This document shows, piece by piece, positions 1-11,719 of a stretch of DNA of 64,000 nt. Positions within the stretch are counted from its first letter, which is position 1; each line of letters opens with the position of its first letter. A program made the position numbers and the translations under genes. The notes beneath the pieces are model-generated. The model saw nothing but the letters and a program-made list of their open reading frames with translations. It made no database searches and was not told the origin of the DNA. Source of the stretch: Daedaleopsis sinensis (taxonomy: Eukaryota > Basidiomycota > Agaricomycetes > Polyporales > Polyporaceae); contig CM066305.1 of the NCBI GenBank assembly GCA_033807695.1, positions 868,001 through 932,000 on the forward strand, given 5' to 3'.

Positions 1-1641
1 GAGACCGACCAAAAGTCTGCCCTGCTCTTACATGCCTCGTCCGAAGAGGTCTCCTGGAGGATGCTGGACCAGCACGATCAGCTCTTGGCCAAGATCTCCA
101 TCAGGGTCACCGATTTCTACTGGCTCAGTCGACACGACAGCTCAACCGTCAACAATCTTGCTGTCGGGGATCTGCAAGCTTTCGATGGCGCGGCGGACGC
201 AGAGTGGACAGAAATTCTCTCGAAGTATGACGAACCGTCTGCGCACCCTCTGGTCAAGCGCAAGCTGTTCTTGCTTGCTCATTGGATCGTGCTTCCTCCC
301 GTGGGCGGTATCACTATCTATGAGGAGTTCGATCTTTCCTTCCACCCAATGCGCCTGCAAATCGACATACGCGTCGGACGCAAGATCATGGAGTACTTGT
401 GGCCCGCACGTCGAGGACGGCAGGAAAGTCCAACTGAGACAGAGTCGTTCGTTGTGCCCGAGCACATCGGCAGCCACCAGAAGGCGGCCGACCTCCCCGC
501 CGTCATTTACACGGACTCCCCGCGACACGCCTCGTTCGACCTTCCCCCGCGCAAGTCCCTCGACGCGAACCGGCTTGCGCCGCCGCCGTCGCTCAGGAGA
601 CTGGGGACATCGCGCTCGTTCACGGACCTGCGGAACGCGCGGCAGGACTCGCTGCAGGTGCCGAGGATCCACAGGACGAACTCGTCGTCGTCGCTGAAGG
701 CCAAGTCGACGGACGCGCTCGCGCTGTTAAAGCCGTCGATCTCGACCGCGACCAGGGCGACGTTCGACTCTAAGGACAAGCAGCGCAATCGGGAGTCGGA
801 CGATGCCGCGGAGATGAAGACGCGCGCTTCGCAGAAGACGTTCGTCCGAGTGAAGGTGGCAAGGTGAGCTGTGCGTCCTCGAGTGTGCATGGGATATAGA
901 CTGAGAGGCTTTCCAGTCTGCACCTACTGCTGAGTATCGGGAAGGAAGACTCGTTCCTCCTGCGTGACGCAAAGATACGAACGCGTGACCTCGAGTATCG
1001 CAATCAAACGTTGAGCGTGAGTTTGCTCTGCCCTTCTCCATCAATGCGCTCTTCTAACGGCGAACGTTATAGTTTGAAGAGCTTGTGGATCAGTTCATTC
1101 CTTCCGGTCGCAATTGGCGCGGCTGGGTCAAGGTCGCCTTCCAACAGCCATTAGTCCCCGTTCTGCCCGTCGCCCGCGAGCTCATCTCGAAGACGAAATG
1201 GATCGCTTCCAAGAAGGACTCGACTCACGAGCGGCCGACCCGACCGAGCACGCCCAAACTACTCAAGAGCAAGCCGACGGGTTCCAGCGAGATCCCGCGC
1301 AAGTCGTCGGAGGCACCGCGCAAGTCCCGGGACATGCTCGAGTCGCAGCGGATGCCGTTGACGATCTCAGAGCCGTCGTTCTTGACGAGTGAACCGGAGC
1401 CGATGCGGGACGCGACGATTGTGCCGAAACGCGAGGGCATGCGCAAGCGTGCGATCAGCCTCTTCAGACGCAAGCACCACAGCGGGAAGGAGAGCGTCGA
1501 CTCCTCTGACGGCACGAGCACCATGACCGCCAGTACCGTGAGTTGCATCTGCTTTTACCTATTCCCTATCCTGATGAACTTCGATTGCAGAGCAGCTCGT
1601 CACGGACAGAAAGCGGGGGGTCGCAAAACGGCCATGCATGA
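1..1641 (+). CDS. FMP27: C-terminal part of FMP27/BLTP2 (Hobbit-family) bridge-like lipid transfer protein, 5'-truncated
   Basis: This is the 3' end of a very large gene that enters from the left edge. Family members are rod-like bridge proteins that move phospholipids between the ER and the plasma membrane. The last coding block shows the family's C-terminal signature: the stretch reading SFHPMRLQIDIRVGRKIMEY, then WP, in exon 1 (up to 863), and after two short introns the segment with LEYRNQTLS, FEELVDQFIPSGRNWRGW and QPLVPVLPVARELISK. The exons I infer are 1-863, 917-1016, 1073-1537 and 1591-1641; all have GT-AG junctions and stay in frame. Between these blocks lies a Ser/Arg-rich, low-complexity insert, and the tail after residue TKWI is basic and Ser-rich. 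Only a few hundred of the expected 2,000-3,000 residues are present because of the window edge. I am confident of the family; the exact upstream exon limits cannot be seen. Confidence 0.85.
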
Positions 1642-2002
1642 TGTACGATATATCTAGGACTACTACGCACATATACACATAATTACCGCATCTGTAACTT
1701 ATCCTCGTCGCTCTCTCGCATACTCTCGCATACTCTCTGATTCTCGCATGTGTACCGTACAAATCCACGCACATTTACTTTCTCAAGACCTTGCCAAGAC
1801 TGGCCGTTATGGGCGTTACCGGCGGGCTTCCGGAGCAGCTCGGCACGCGGACCGAGGGAGACGGCGCCTTAGTATGACTTCATGACCTTCCATTAGATCT
1901 GAAGGAGCAGAAATATGAACGTCGAGGACAGACTCCACAACCTCCTATCCACCCCTCGAGCTCCCGCCGGCCATCCTCGTCAGCCCTCGCCGATTACTCT
2001 GC

Positions 2003-4350
2003 ATGCCGTCTGTTCGCGTCAAGACCGGCTACCAACATATCGATGACTACAGCAGCGGCCGCCCACGCTCACACTCGCTCGCAACCCACCCCCACTCCCA
2101 CCATGACCAGACCGCCTCCCCCCTCTCTCAGACGCACACATGGGTGAGCAATGGCGCGACTGCGACGGACCAGCGGCCTTCGCTCGACAGGCTTCGCGAG
2201 CAGAGCAAGGTCACGCACCATATCATGTCCACGACGATGCGGGATCCGCGCACCTCCTACATCCACCACACCCCGGGGCCATCACACATCCGGGAACGGA
2301 GCGCGAATCCACGGGGTTCGCTGCATATGCGTGGAGATACCTACTCCGTACAAGGCCAGCAGGCCGAGCTCCGCGTCCCGACGGAGGGTGACCAGGGGCT
2401 GGAGGGCAGCCAGGTGAACCTCGCGCTCGGCGAGCTTGACGACGAGGACGAGGAGGCCGGCCCTAGGGCACGCCATCATCATGATGACATTGTGGAACAT
2501 CTAGACGTTATAGGTGAGTGCTTCGTCGTCGCGACATAGATTATCTGAAGACATCCTCCGGCAGACCCCCAAATATCCACTATATCTACCCTCACAAACG
2601 CTATGAACGCTATCGTAATGTGCGTATCCTCCGTCTGGTCTCTGATGTATGTCAGTTCATCATGACCACGTACCAGACCACCGCTATCATTCTACTCGCG
2701 AAAACCTGTTGTTGTATTGCCTCGACTGCGGAAGAAGCAGCAACGCGCGGAGGACACTGAGAAGGGACAAGAGCGCGCACACGAGGATGCGTTAGACCAG
2801 CATGTCGAAGACGTTTTACGGAAACGCGACAAGTTTAGGAGAGTGATGCAAGGCGTGTGGTCCTTCGTCAAGACGCCACTCGGAGTGCGTTTGTTGCTCC
2901 AACGTTTTGCGGATACAACGCAGCTGACATGAGCTACAGTTTATCACCGCAATTTACGGCTTCCTTGTCGGTAGGTTACCCCGGCGACTGCGATAGCAGC
3001 ATGTACTGACCCATAGCAGTCTTCTGGGGCGCGGGCATCGTCGTCTTCCTGGCCAAAATGATCAACCTTCACAACGAGATAACCCAAGGCTTTTGGGTCG
3101 AGCTATGTCAGCAGGTCGAAACAGGTACTTGAATAGCTCTATGATACCACTGCGGATGTTGTCTGACAGGCTCCCAGGGCTGTTCACCGCAACCAGTATT
3201 GGATTCATCCCGTTCCGTGTCATGGACACGTATCGTATGTCATCAGTTAACTGGTATCCACATGACGTCGCTCACGGGTGCTCAGGTGTGGTGAAAATCT
3301 GGCGTTATAAACGCAGGATTGGGATACTCCGCGCAAAGGTTGGCCTACCGGAGCTGTACGACCCCGATGACCTCCCGGATCCAGTATACGATCCCAACTA
3401 TGTGCAGGTGCTGACGGATAAGGAGCAGATCGATCTACACTATCGTTCGTGTTATATGCTATGAATGGAATCTCCATGAAGTGACTAACATCGGAACACC
3501 AAAGAGCAACACCAATTTATGAAGTCGCAAACGTGGTATAGGCCTCATGGAACGCAAACCCATCGAGTACGTCATCAAGATCCTTGCAATATGAGCTTTT
3601 ATGTTGATCCCTAGCTTGCAGGCGTTTCCTATCGGGTAAGATGGCTGTCTGTACATCATTGGTCAAGATATACTGAACCTCAATCGCAGCTTGGCGCTCT
3701 GGATCTGCGTCTGCAACGATCTCAACTCGTTCTTCCAAATCCTTCTGAGCGGCTGCATGTGGGGTCTTGATCGGTACGCATCCCTCGTCTCTTCCTCCTC
3801 GTCTCGCGACTCCTCACACACGACGCCATACTAGTTTCCAACGACCAGCCTGGACGACCGCCACCACGCTCCCGGCCGCATTCGTGCGTTGCGTTCGATA
3901 CGTCCACACCCTCGCACCCTCACTGACGCGCCTGCACCTATTGTACACGCCCCTCAGATCGCCGGGATCGTCGCCGGGGTGCTCATCTACTGGGGCGGCC
4001 GCAAGACGCGCCGCACGGAGCAGGTCGAGGACCGGCTCCGCACCGCGCTCGAGATGGAGCAACCCAATGGCAAGGCGCCGTTCGCGCCCTCCACCACGGA
4101 AGAGGCTGGGGAGTCGCCCGAGCGCATGATGAAGGCCCGCACCACGACCACCGCCACGACCGGGTTCTCCATGGACATGGACGGAGGAGGCGCGCCTGCG
4201 AACCTAGGGGAGGGCGCCGTCGCGCGGCGGGACGCGGAGAAGGGGCTGGAGCTGGAGGTGCCGCCGGCCGTGGGCCGCCAGGTGTCTGCGAAGTCGCTGA
4301 GCTTCGAGGAGGAGATGGTCGTTCCGCCGGCGGAGGAGATCCGTCAATGA
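2003..4350 (+). CDS. DUF2985 (PF11204-type) integral membrane protein
   Basis: A multi-exon gene whose product has a long polar N-terminus (His/Ser/Pro-rich, then an acidic run GELDDEDEEAG). This is followed by the conserved block PPLSFYSRKPVVVLPRLRKK, a charged helix, and the membrane core: VWSFVKTPLG joined across introns to FITAIYGFLVVFWGAGIVVF, then the segment with GLFTATSIGFIPFRVMDTYR and VVKIWRYKRRIG. Further membrane segments are LALWICVCNDLNSFFQILLS and IAGIVAGVLIYWGG, the last following an intron with acceptor near 3957. The C-terminal tail (4000-4350) is polar and probably cytosolic. At least nine short introns are needed to keep the frame. These motifs fit fungal DUF2985 proteins, which have no established biochemical function. 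The start at 2003 is the first ATG in frame with the polar N-terminus; an upstream ATG near 1916 opens another frame. Confidence 0.75.
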
Positions 4351-5054
4351 TGTCTGTCTACTAGGTTTCGCGATTCTGCGCTTCTTTCATTTGTGATCTG
4401 GCTGGGACAATGGACATGCTTGCGGACATCCATGTAGCACTTGCATCGTACATGCGCTGTAGCTCGTATTCACGCCGTACCTACACACGTACATATATAC
4501 TCACTCCTACAACGTCTACTGTTACGCTATCTCCACACATAAGTACACGCCGCACGACGACCCCCTGCAGAATGCAGATACTTATTACACACATTTTCTC
4601 AGATACATCGAGCGCGAAACGATCGTGGATTCGCTGAATGCGTTACGGATACAATACTATTGAATACAATGCTCGCCGTCACGGTCGTACAACAGTAATA
4701 TGCGCCGTTGAAAGCACATTTTGAGGATTGTTGAAATCCGCCCAAAGCCAACTGCTAACCGTCCAGCATGGAGAGACGAGGGAGCCTGCTGCCACTCGCC
4801 ATCGTCCTAGTGCACCTCCGCCCGGTACGTCGCGCCGACAAGAGGAGGATCCTGCGCGCGCAGGCCATCCATCCGTCTCGTCTTGACGCCACCGGCGTCG
4901 GGGCCGGCACCCACACGGCTACACGTTTTCTGCTTATCCGCCAAGCCACTGCACAACACCTGGCCCAGTCCGCAGGACACCTCGTTGAGAGTGTGCTGAT
5001 AAGTTACTGTAAACCGTAACGCGGGCGCTGTTGAAGCGCAAGAAGCACGCGCGC
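4351..5054. other. Convergent intergenic region
   Basis: This is 704 bp between two genes that converge (the DUF2985 gene on + and MET6 on -). It holds AT-richer 3'-UTR-like sequence. I see no coding exon, RNA gene or repeat. Confidence 0.6.
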
Positions 5055-7642
5055 CTACGCGTAGTTCTGGCGCGCCCAGCGGGCGGCGTTGACGAGGTTC
5101 ACGAGCGACGCCTCGGTCTCGGTCCAGCCACGGGTCTTGAGACCGCAGTCGGGGTTGATGACGAGGAGCTCGCCGGGGAGGATGGCGAGCATCGCCGCGA
5201 CGCGCTCCTTGATCTCCTCCTCGGAGGGCACACGGGGCGAGTGGATGTCGTAGACACCAGGGCCGATCTGGTTCGAGTAGCCGTAGTGCTTGAAGGTGTT
5301 CAGGAGCTTCATGTCGCTCTTCGAGGCCTCGATCGAGATGACGTCGGCGTCGAGCGCCTGGATGGACGGGAAGATGTCGTCGAAGTCGGAGTAGCAGAAG
5401 TGCGAGTGGGTCTGGAGCGCGTCCGTGACACCGGCAGTCGCGAGCTTGAACGACGGGAGGGCCCAGTCGAGGTACGCCTGCCAGTCAGCCTTGCGGAGAG
5501 GGAGCTGTCATACAGGATAAGTAAACCTTCGCCTGGTGTAGAATGAACGAGACGTACACCCTCACGAAGAGCAGGCTCGTCGACCTGAACGGCCTTGATA
5601 CCAGCCTTCTCAAGATCAACGACCTCGTCGCGGAGCGCAAGAGCGAGCTGCTTGCACTGGAGCTCACGAGAGACATCGGCACGAGGGAAGGACCAGTTGA
5701 GGATGGTGACGGGGCCAGTGAGCATGCCCTTCATGGGCTTGCTGGTGAGGCTCTGAGCGTAGCTACTCCAGCGAACGGTCATGGGGTTGGGGCGGCTGAC
5801 GTCCGAGACGACGATCGGGGGACGGACGTAACTGAAGGACAAATATGAGATGAAATATGATGTTATCAAAAGCGAACGACGTACCGAGAGCCGTAGCTCT
5901 GCACCCAACCGTTCTGGGTGAAGACGAAGCCGTCGAGCTGCTCACCGAAGTATTGGACCATGTCGTTACGCTCGGGCTCGCCGTGGACGAGAAGGTCAAG
6001 ACCAATGCGCTCCTGGAAGCGAACGACGGTCTCGATCTCCTTCTCAATGAACTTGTCGTACTCCTCGATGGTGATCTCCTTCTTGTTCAGCTTGGCACGA
6101 GCCTGACGAATCTCTTTGGTCTGGGGGAAAGAGCCGATCGTGGTCGTGGGGAACTTGGGGAGCTGGAGCTGCTTCTGCTGGACATCCTTGCGGACCGCGA
6201 AGGGGCTCTTGCGGTCAAGCATATCGGGAGTAATCGCAGCGACACGGTTCCGGACGGTGGCGTCCGAGTTGGTCTCGAAGTCGCGACGCTTGGCGATGGA
6301 GACACGGTTAGCCTCGACAGCCTCAGCGACCTTGGGATCCTGGGAGCCGGAAAGAGCAGACGCGATCACAGAGATCTCGGCCGCCTTCTCGAGAGCGAAA
6401 GCAAACCAGTCCTTCTGCTCGGGGGTGAGCTTGTTCTCAGCAGCCAAGGTGACAGGCGTGTGGAGCAAAGAGGAAGAGGAGGCAATGATGACGCGGTCCT
6501 TGCCGAGGGCCTCAAGGGCTTTCTGGCCGAGCTTGAGGGCAGCCTGGAAGTCGGTCTTCCAGATGTTACGGCCCGAAACAACACCGAGGGAGAGGATAAG
6601 GTTAGTGGGCTTGACGGCCGCAATGACCTCGTCGAGCTGACCGGGGGCACGGTCGAGATCGATGTGAAGACCGGCCACGGGGAGCTTGGCGGCAAAGGTG
6701 AGATTGGAGTCCAGGCGACCGTAGTAAGTCGTCAGGATGAGCTTGGGGGAAACAGGGGCAAGCTCGGCGTAAGCCTGTGCGAACTGCTTCTCGTAGAGGG
6801 ACGCAGAGTCCAGGACAAGGACAGGCTCGTCGATCTGGACCGACTCGGCACCCGCCTCCTTGAGAGCAGCAAGGAGCTGCTTGTAGATGGGGATGAGTTG
6901 GCCAAGGAGGGAGATGGGTTGGAAGCCGGCGCGCGCCTCCTTGGCAGCCTTGCCGAGGGCGAGGAACGAGATGGGACCGACGACGACGGGACGGGTGGTA
7001 ACACCGAGGGCCTGCGCCTCACGGTACTCCTCGAGCGCCTTGTTGAAGTTGAGCTTGAACTCAGTCTCCTCCGAGAACTCGGGCACCACGAAGTGGTAGT
7101 TGGAGTCAAACCTATGTGCGAGAATCAGCGCTGCAGCTCTAGTACAAGGAATGTCATAGATGGCATACCATTTCTTCATCTCACAGGCGGGAACGTCAAC
7201 ACCCTCAGCCTGGCGACCACGGCCCATCGCGAAGTAGACATCGAGGGGGGAGAGACCCTTGCCCAGGTAGCGCTTGGGGATGACGTTGAAGGCAGCAGAG
7301 TGGTCGAGGATGTGGTCGTAAAGGGTGAAGTCACCGCTGGAAGTATAATTGAGCGTCAAATCCTTTGCAAATCTTCAAATTGAGAGCGCTGCAGAACAAA
7401 CCTGGGGATGACATCCACACCGCGCTCCTTGAGGCTGGTCCAGCTGGCCTTCTTGGTCTCGGCAGCAGCCTTGGTCAGCTCATCGGCAGAGAGCTTGCCT
7501 GCCCAGTAGGCCTCAACAGCCTTTTTCACCTCACGGTTCGCACCTGCGATGAGAGCCGGTCAATCAAGATCGGCCAGGCGCGATGAGCAAGAGAGTGAGA
7601 CATACCGATACGAGGGAAACCGAGAACGCTGGAGAGAACCAT
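5055..7642 (-). CDS. MET6: Cobalamin-independent methionine synthase (5-methyltetrahydropteroyltriglutamate-homocysteine S-methyltransferase)
   Basis: Catalyses the last step of methionine synthesis, moving a methyl group from methyl-tetrahydrofolate polyglutamate to homocysteine, with zinc. The start is fixed by the classic N-terminus [13 protein letters not shown] (ATG at 7642), followed by an intron and [16 protein letters not shown]. The N-terminal barrel continues with [18 protein letters not shown] and the catalytic C-terminal barrel with [29 protein letters not shown] and [10 protein letters not shown]. The zinc ligands are visible: His and Cys in HSHFCYSDF and the late Cys in [11 protein letters not shown], close to the end. 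Short introns interrupt the gene, for example near 7370, 7110, 5870 and 5510. Overall length fits the roughly 765-residue family. A strongly pyrimidine-biased tract on the coding strand lies directly upstream (7650-7725), common in highly expressed fungal genes. The long opposite-strand open frame at 5857-7383 is a shadow of this gene. Confidence 0.97.
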
Positions 7643-8618
7643 TCTGAACGATTGGTGAGGAGTAGGGGGGATGGTGGGAGAAGGAGAGGGGGATGGGGAG
7701 GAGGAGGAGAGGAGGATGGGGAGTATTTGAGGATTTTGCAGATGGCGTGAGCGCTTCGGATTACATAAATGGGCAAGGCGGCTTCTTGATCAAGCAATCG
7801 TACGGTTTATCGATCCTTGAAAACGTGCTTTCTGCGCCCCAAACAGACACTCCGAGACCGGGAGAAACCTCGTTGATCTCTGCTCGACTCTGGCGTGCTC
7901 TAGCACTCTCCACGACGATTCAGACTACGCGAAGCCGCCAACGGAATAAAACATCATAGCACGCTGCTCCCCCTTCCATTTCGAGACGATATATCACACA
8001 TGCATACAGGCGTAAATCCTCCGCCCGCGTCGTTGTCTGTCGGCTTCTTTCAATATGTTTGCAGCTGCGGGCTGTGACGCTTCTTTGGTGTGGGGGCGAA
8101 TTGCACGGTTCTGAGAGACCGAGCTCTCGGAAACATACAGTTCGCATGTCCGCCACGACACGGGAGTCGCGACACGATGAGCTCGAGCTCCTGCTGGCCG
8201 ACAGTCTTCGTCTGTCCAGGTGTACACATGCACGGATGAGGATGCGGATGTGCGTATGTTGCGTTCAATGTTCAGCCAGTATACTTACTACTTACATCGG
8301 GGTTTCCCATAAGGCAAAGATCTAACCAAATGCGGTCACCGCAACTGAGGACGAGTGGACTGCAGTGGACGGTGCTGGATGCTCACAGAGGCTCTCCGCG
8401 GACGAATGGGAAAGAAGGGGCGAGTATATGCGCCGGACACTATCGCTATCGACATCGACGACTCCCATCGTTCTTCCGGAGCTCGTCCAGTCAGATGAGC
8501 ATGGTCCAGGCAGTCTCTCTCCCGGTCCGGCTCCCCGCCCGCCTGCATTCATAAACCCTCCCAGCTCGAGTCCACCGCGCCGACAATCCTCCCCAGCTCC
8601 CCTCTCTCGTCTCCAGCC
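7643..8618. promoter_or_regulatory. Shared divergent promoter region of MET6 and the xylitol dehydrogenase gene
   Basis: A 976-bp spacer between two divergently transcribed metabolic genes. The MET6 side begins with a long GA-rich (pyrimidine on the transcribed-sense strand) tract at about 7650-7725. No coding exon or RNA gene is recognisable in the rest. The regulatory role is inferred from position only. Confidence 0.5.
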
Positions 8619-10297
8619 ATGTCCAACAACCCCTCCTTCGTCCTCCGCAAAGTCGAGGATGTCGTTTACGAAGAGCGTCCCATCCCCGACAGTACGTCCC
8701 CTCGCACGCAGTGCCGTCCACGTCGTCCTCACGTGTGTGCGAAGTCAAGGACGACGAAGTTCTCGTCGCCGTGAAGAAGACCGGTGCGTACTCATGTGCC
8801 CATTCATTTCGCGATGCCCCCTTTCTCACTGTCTCGACAAGGTATCTGCGGTTCCGACGTCCACTACCTTGTCCATGGTCGTATCGGTGACTTCGTGGTC
8901 GAGAAACCCATGGTATGAGCCTCACGAATGTAAGACAAAGCTCCGACATTCACACCACATTCCGCCCAGGTCCTTGGCCACGAGTCCGCCGGTATCGTGT
9001 ACAAAGGTGCGCTGCGAACGCCGCATCCGTCCACGACCTAGTCCCTCACCCCACTCCGCCATGCAGTCGGCAAGAGGGTCAAGAACGTCAAGGAGGGCGA
9101 CCGCGTCGCGATGGAGCCGGGTGCGACCTGCCGCGTCTGCGACGACTGCAAACGCGGCCGGTACGAGGTACGCAGATTGACCTACAGACCCACTCAATAC
9201 TCAATTGTCGCTGTCATCAGCTCTGCCCCGATATCATCTTCGCCGCCACTCCCCCGTACGACGGCACCCTCGCGCGCTACTACCCCATCCCCGCCGACCT
9301 CTGCTACAAGCTCCCGGACAACCTCACGCTCGAGGATGGCGCCATGGTGAGCTCCCCAGCAGCCACCCGCCCGCAGACACTCACGCCGTCCCCCGTCCCC
9401 GCAGATCGAGCCGCTCTCCGTCGCGATCCACTCGGTCGCGAACATCGCGCAGCTCAAGACGAACCAGTCCGTCGTCATCTTCGGCGCGGGCCCCGTCGGC
9501 CTCCTCTGCATGGCCGTCGCGCGCGCGCTCGGCGCCTCGCGCGTCGTCGCCGTCGACATCGTGCCCAGCCGCCTCGAGTTCGCGAAGACGTACGCGGCGA
9601 CGGACGCGTACCTCCCCCCCAAGCCGCAGGAGGGCGAGAGCCGCCGCGACTACTCGGCGCGCAACGCCGCGCTCATGATGCAGCAGCTCGGCATTGAGGA
9701 GCGCGGCCCCACGGGCATCGACCTCGTCCTCGACGCCAGCGGCGCGGAGGTCTCCGTCCAGACCGGCATCCTCATCGCGAAGCACGGCGGCACTTACGTC
9801 CAGGTGCGTGTCCTGTCCTGGGGCGCTGCCCCCCTTTGTGCGGCCGCTGATCGCCTCTCGGAATCCGGCGGAAACGCATATCTAGGTCGGCATGGGCCAG
9901 GCTGACATACAGATCCCGCTAACCACCCTCCTGGTCAAGGAGATCAACTTCAAGGGCTCGTTCCGCTACGGCGTAAGTCGTCCTTATCCTCCACCATCCC
10001 TTTCCTCTCCTTCTCCTCCTGCCTCTCCTGCTTCTCCTCCTCCCTCCTCTTCTGGATGGGGTGCGCACGCTCACACCCCCTCCCTGCCCGCACGTCCAGC
10101 CCGGCGACTACGCGCTCGCGATCGCGCTCGTCGCGCAGGGCAAGGTCGACCTCAAGCCGCTCGTCACGCACCGCTTCAGCTTCGACCAGGCCGTGCAGGC
10201 CTTCCAGGCGACGCGCGTCGGCAAGAGCGAGGACGGCAAGCCCGTCATCAAGGCGGTCATCTCCGGGCCCGACGTCTCTCCCGACGACCTCCTATAG
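8619..10297 (+). CDS. XYL2: Zinc-dependent medium-chain polyol dehydrogenase, probably xylitol dehydrogenase (D-xylulose reductase)
   Basis: An NAD-dependent polyol oxidase; in fungi this clade oxidises xylitol to D-xylulose (pentose catabolic pathway) or a related sugar alcohol. The start [20 protein letters not shown] lies at 8619. After several introns come the catalytic-zinc motifs ICGSDVHY and VLGHESAG, the structural-zinc cysteines in [15 protein letters not shown], the Rossmann loop [13 protein letters not shown], and [14 protein letters not shown], where the Asp fits NAD rather than NADP preference. The end carries [17 protein letters not shown]. The acceptor joining GRYE to LCPD lies near 9219 and completes the four-Cys structural site. 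L-arabinitol 4-dehydrogenase and sorbitol dehydrogenase are close relatives and cannot be excluded from sequence reading alone. All expected metal-binding residues are present. Confidence 0.88.
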
Positions 10298-11719
10298 CGC
10301 GGTCGAGGTACTGTAGTAGGGGCTGCCGGGTTGCGTGTTCGACATCTGCCTGCCACGATGACGAGGATCTAAATCTAAATCAAATGTACGATATCTTCGG
10401 GGATGCATACGCTGCCGCACTTGGTGATGGGCAGCTTGTACGGATTATCAAAAAGCAATACGACTTTTGGTCTTCTACAGATACTTATCGCCGATCATGG
10501 GCGCACTAGCGTTCGTAACATATACGTGCTATTGGAAGTGGTCGCACGATCCATCGCAAGTTCGCAGTGGCCTTGCTAGCCAGGAGGCCAGTAGAAGAAA
10601 TGTATGTCTTATAAGTGTGCGTAAACTACCGTGTAGAAGTTCTATGCCAGTACCAACTACGTATACCTCCACCGCGACGCACCCATGTCCACCCCAACCG
10701 CCCAACTGCCCGACAGCACCGAGCCCCACACCCCTTCCTTTTGCGATACCCCGCCCCCTAGCCAGTCGCAGATTATACCGGGACGAAAAATGAAACGAGC
10801 AGAATAACAGACGGCCCGCGCGCGCGCGCCATCGTGGACGTGAGTGTGCGCGGACGCGGACGCGGGCCGGGACAATAGCGAATAACTATACGCGAGCGCA
10901 GAACTGGAATATGAAAAGCGTCTGGAACGGAGCACGGGGAGGCAGGAAGGGTATGAGTGCGGGTGCGGGTGCGGTGGCGAAGCAAAGGGCGAAGGGCAAA
11001 AGGCGAAAGGCGAAAGCAACAGACAGCGACTGGTAAACGTGCAGAGGGAGGGGGAAGAAAATGGGGACGGGGCAGCCAAGCACGATACGAATGTTCGGGC
11101 GGGTCTAGGTATGTAGAGAGCGAACGGGATGTGCAGAGAGCGGCGCACGCGCGGCTCTGCTGTTTCTGCCGCTGCGCGCAGGCGGTGTTGGCCAAGCATC
11201 TTCGAACATAGCCGCGCTGCGCCGATGGCGAAGTGACGGCGGCGATGCCATAATTCTGCTGCGCGTTGCAATTAATGCGGGGAGCGGACGGCCCCGGAGA
11301 ACTTGATGGACATCGCGCGGTGTGCGAAATCGAAATGCGCGACCTGTCTGTCACCTGTAGCCGGTGCCGCCCCGGGGCGGTTGGTAGTAGTACTGGCTGG
11401 AGGAGGGAATGGTATACTTGGCCCTGCGCGCCCTCCGGATCCGCGCAGGACGGTGTGTTGTAGATGCTTCTTCGATGAACTATGTGCGTGTGCACCCGTC
11501 TGCGAACGTTGGGGGGAAGCAGACGGGGGCCTCCCCTTTTCCACCCGTCTCCCACCATCTATCCTCTATGTTGCAAGATGTTCGGAACCGTTGACATGTC
11601 GACCTGGCGTTGGCGTTGGCGTCCCAGGACGCCCACTCCATCCGGGTCGACCTTCCCATGCCGCGCCGCCGGGCGTCCACAACGCCTACGCGCCGCAGCC
11701 CGGGGGCGCGCGGCGTCCG
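10298..11719. other. Convergent intergenic region with low-complexity DNA
   Basis: About 1.4 kb lies between the 3' ends of the dehydrogenase (+) and the glycosyltransferase (-). It contains an alternating GC run near 10817-10829 and short GA-rich repeats near 10960-11020. The overlapping open frames on the minus strand are Pro/Ser/Arg-rich, mutually overlapping and show no family signature, so I do not call a gene. Confidence 0.5.

Noticed and set aside
5857..7383. 508-codon open frame on the plus strand
   Set aside because: It is the antisense shadow of MET6 exons, Leu/Gly/Asp-rich with no family motif; GC-rich coding DNA often leaves the opposite strand open.
10657..11558. Overlapping minus-strand open frames of 204 and 261 codons
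   Set aside because: Pro/Ser/Arg-rich, mutually overlapping frames without motif, in a convergent intergenic region; chance open frames in GC-rich DNA.
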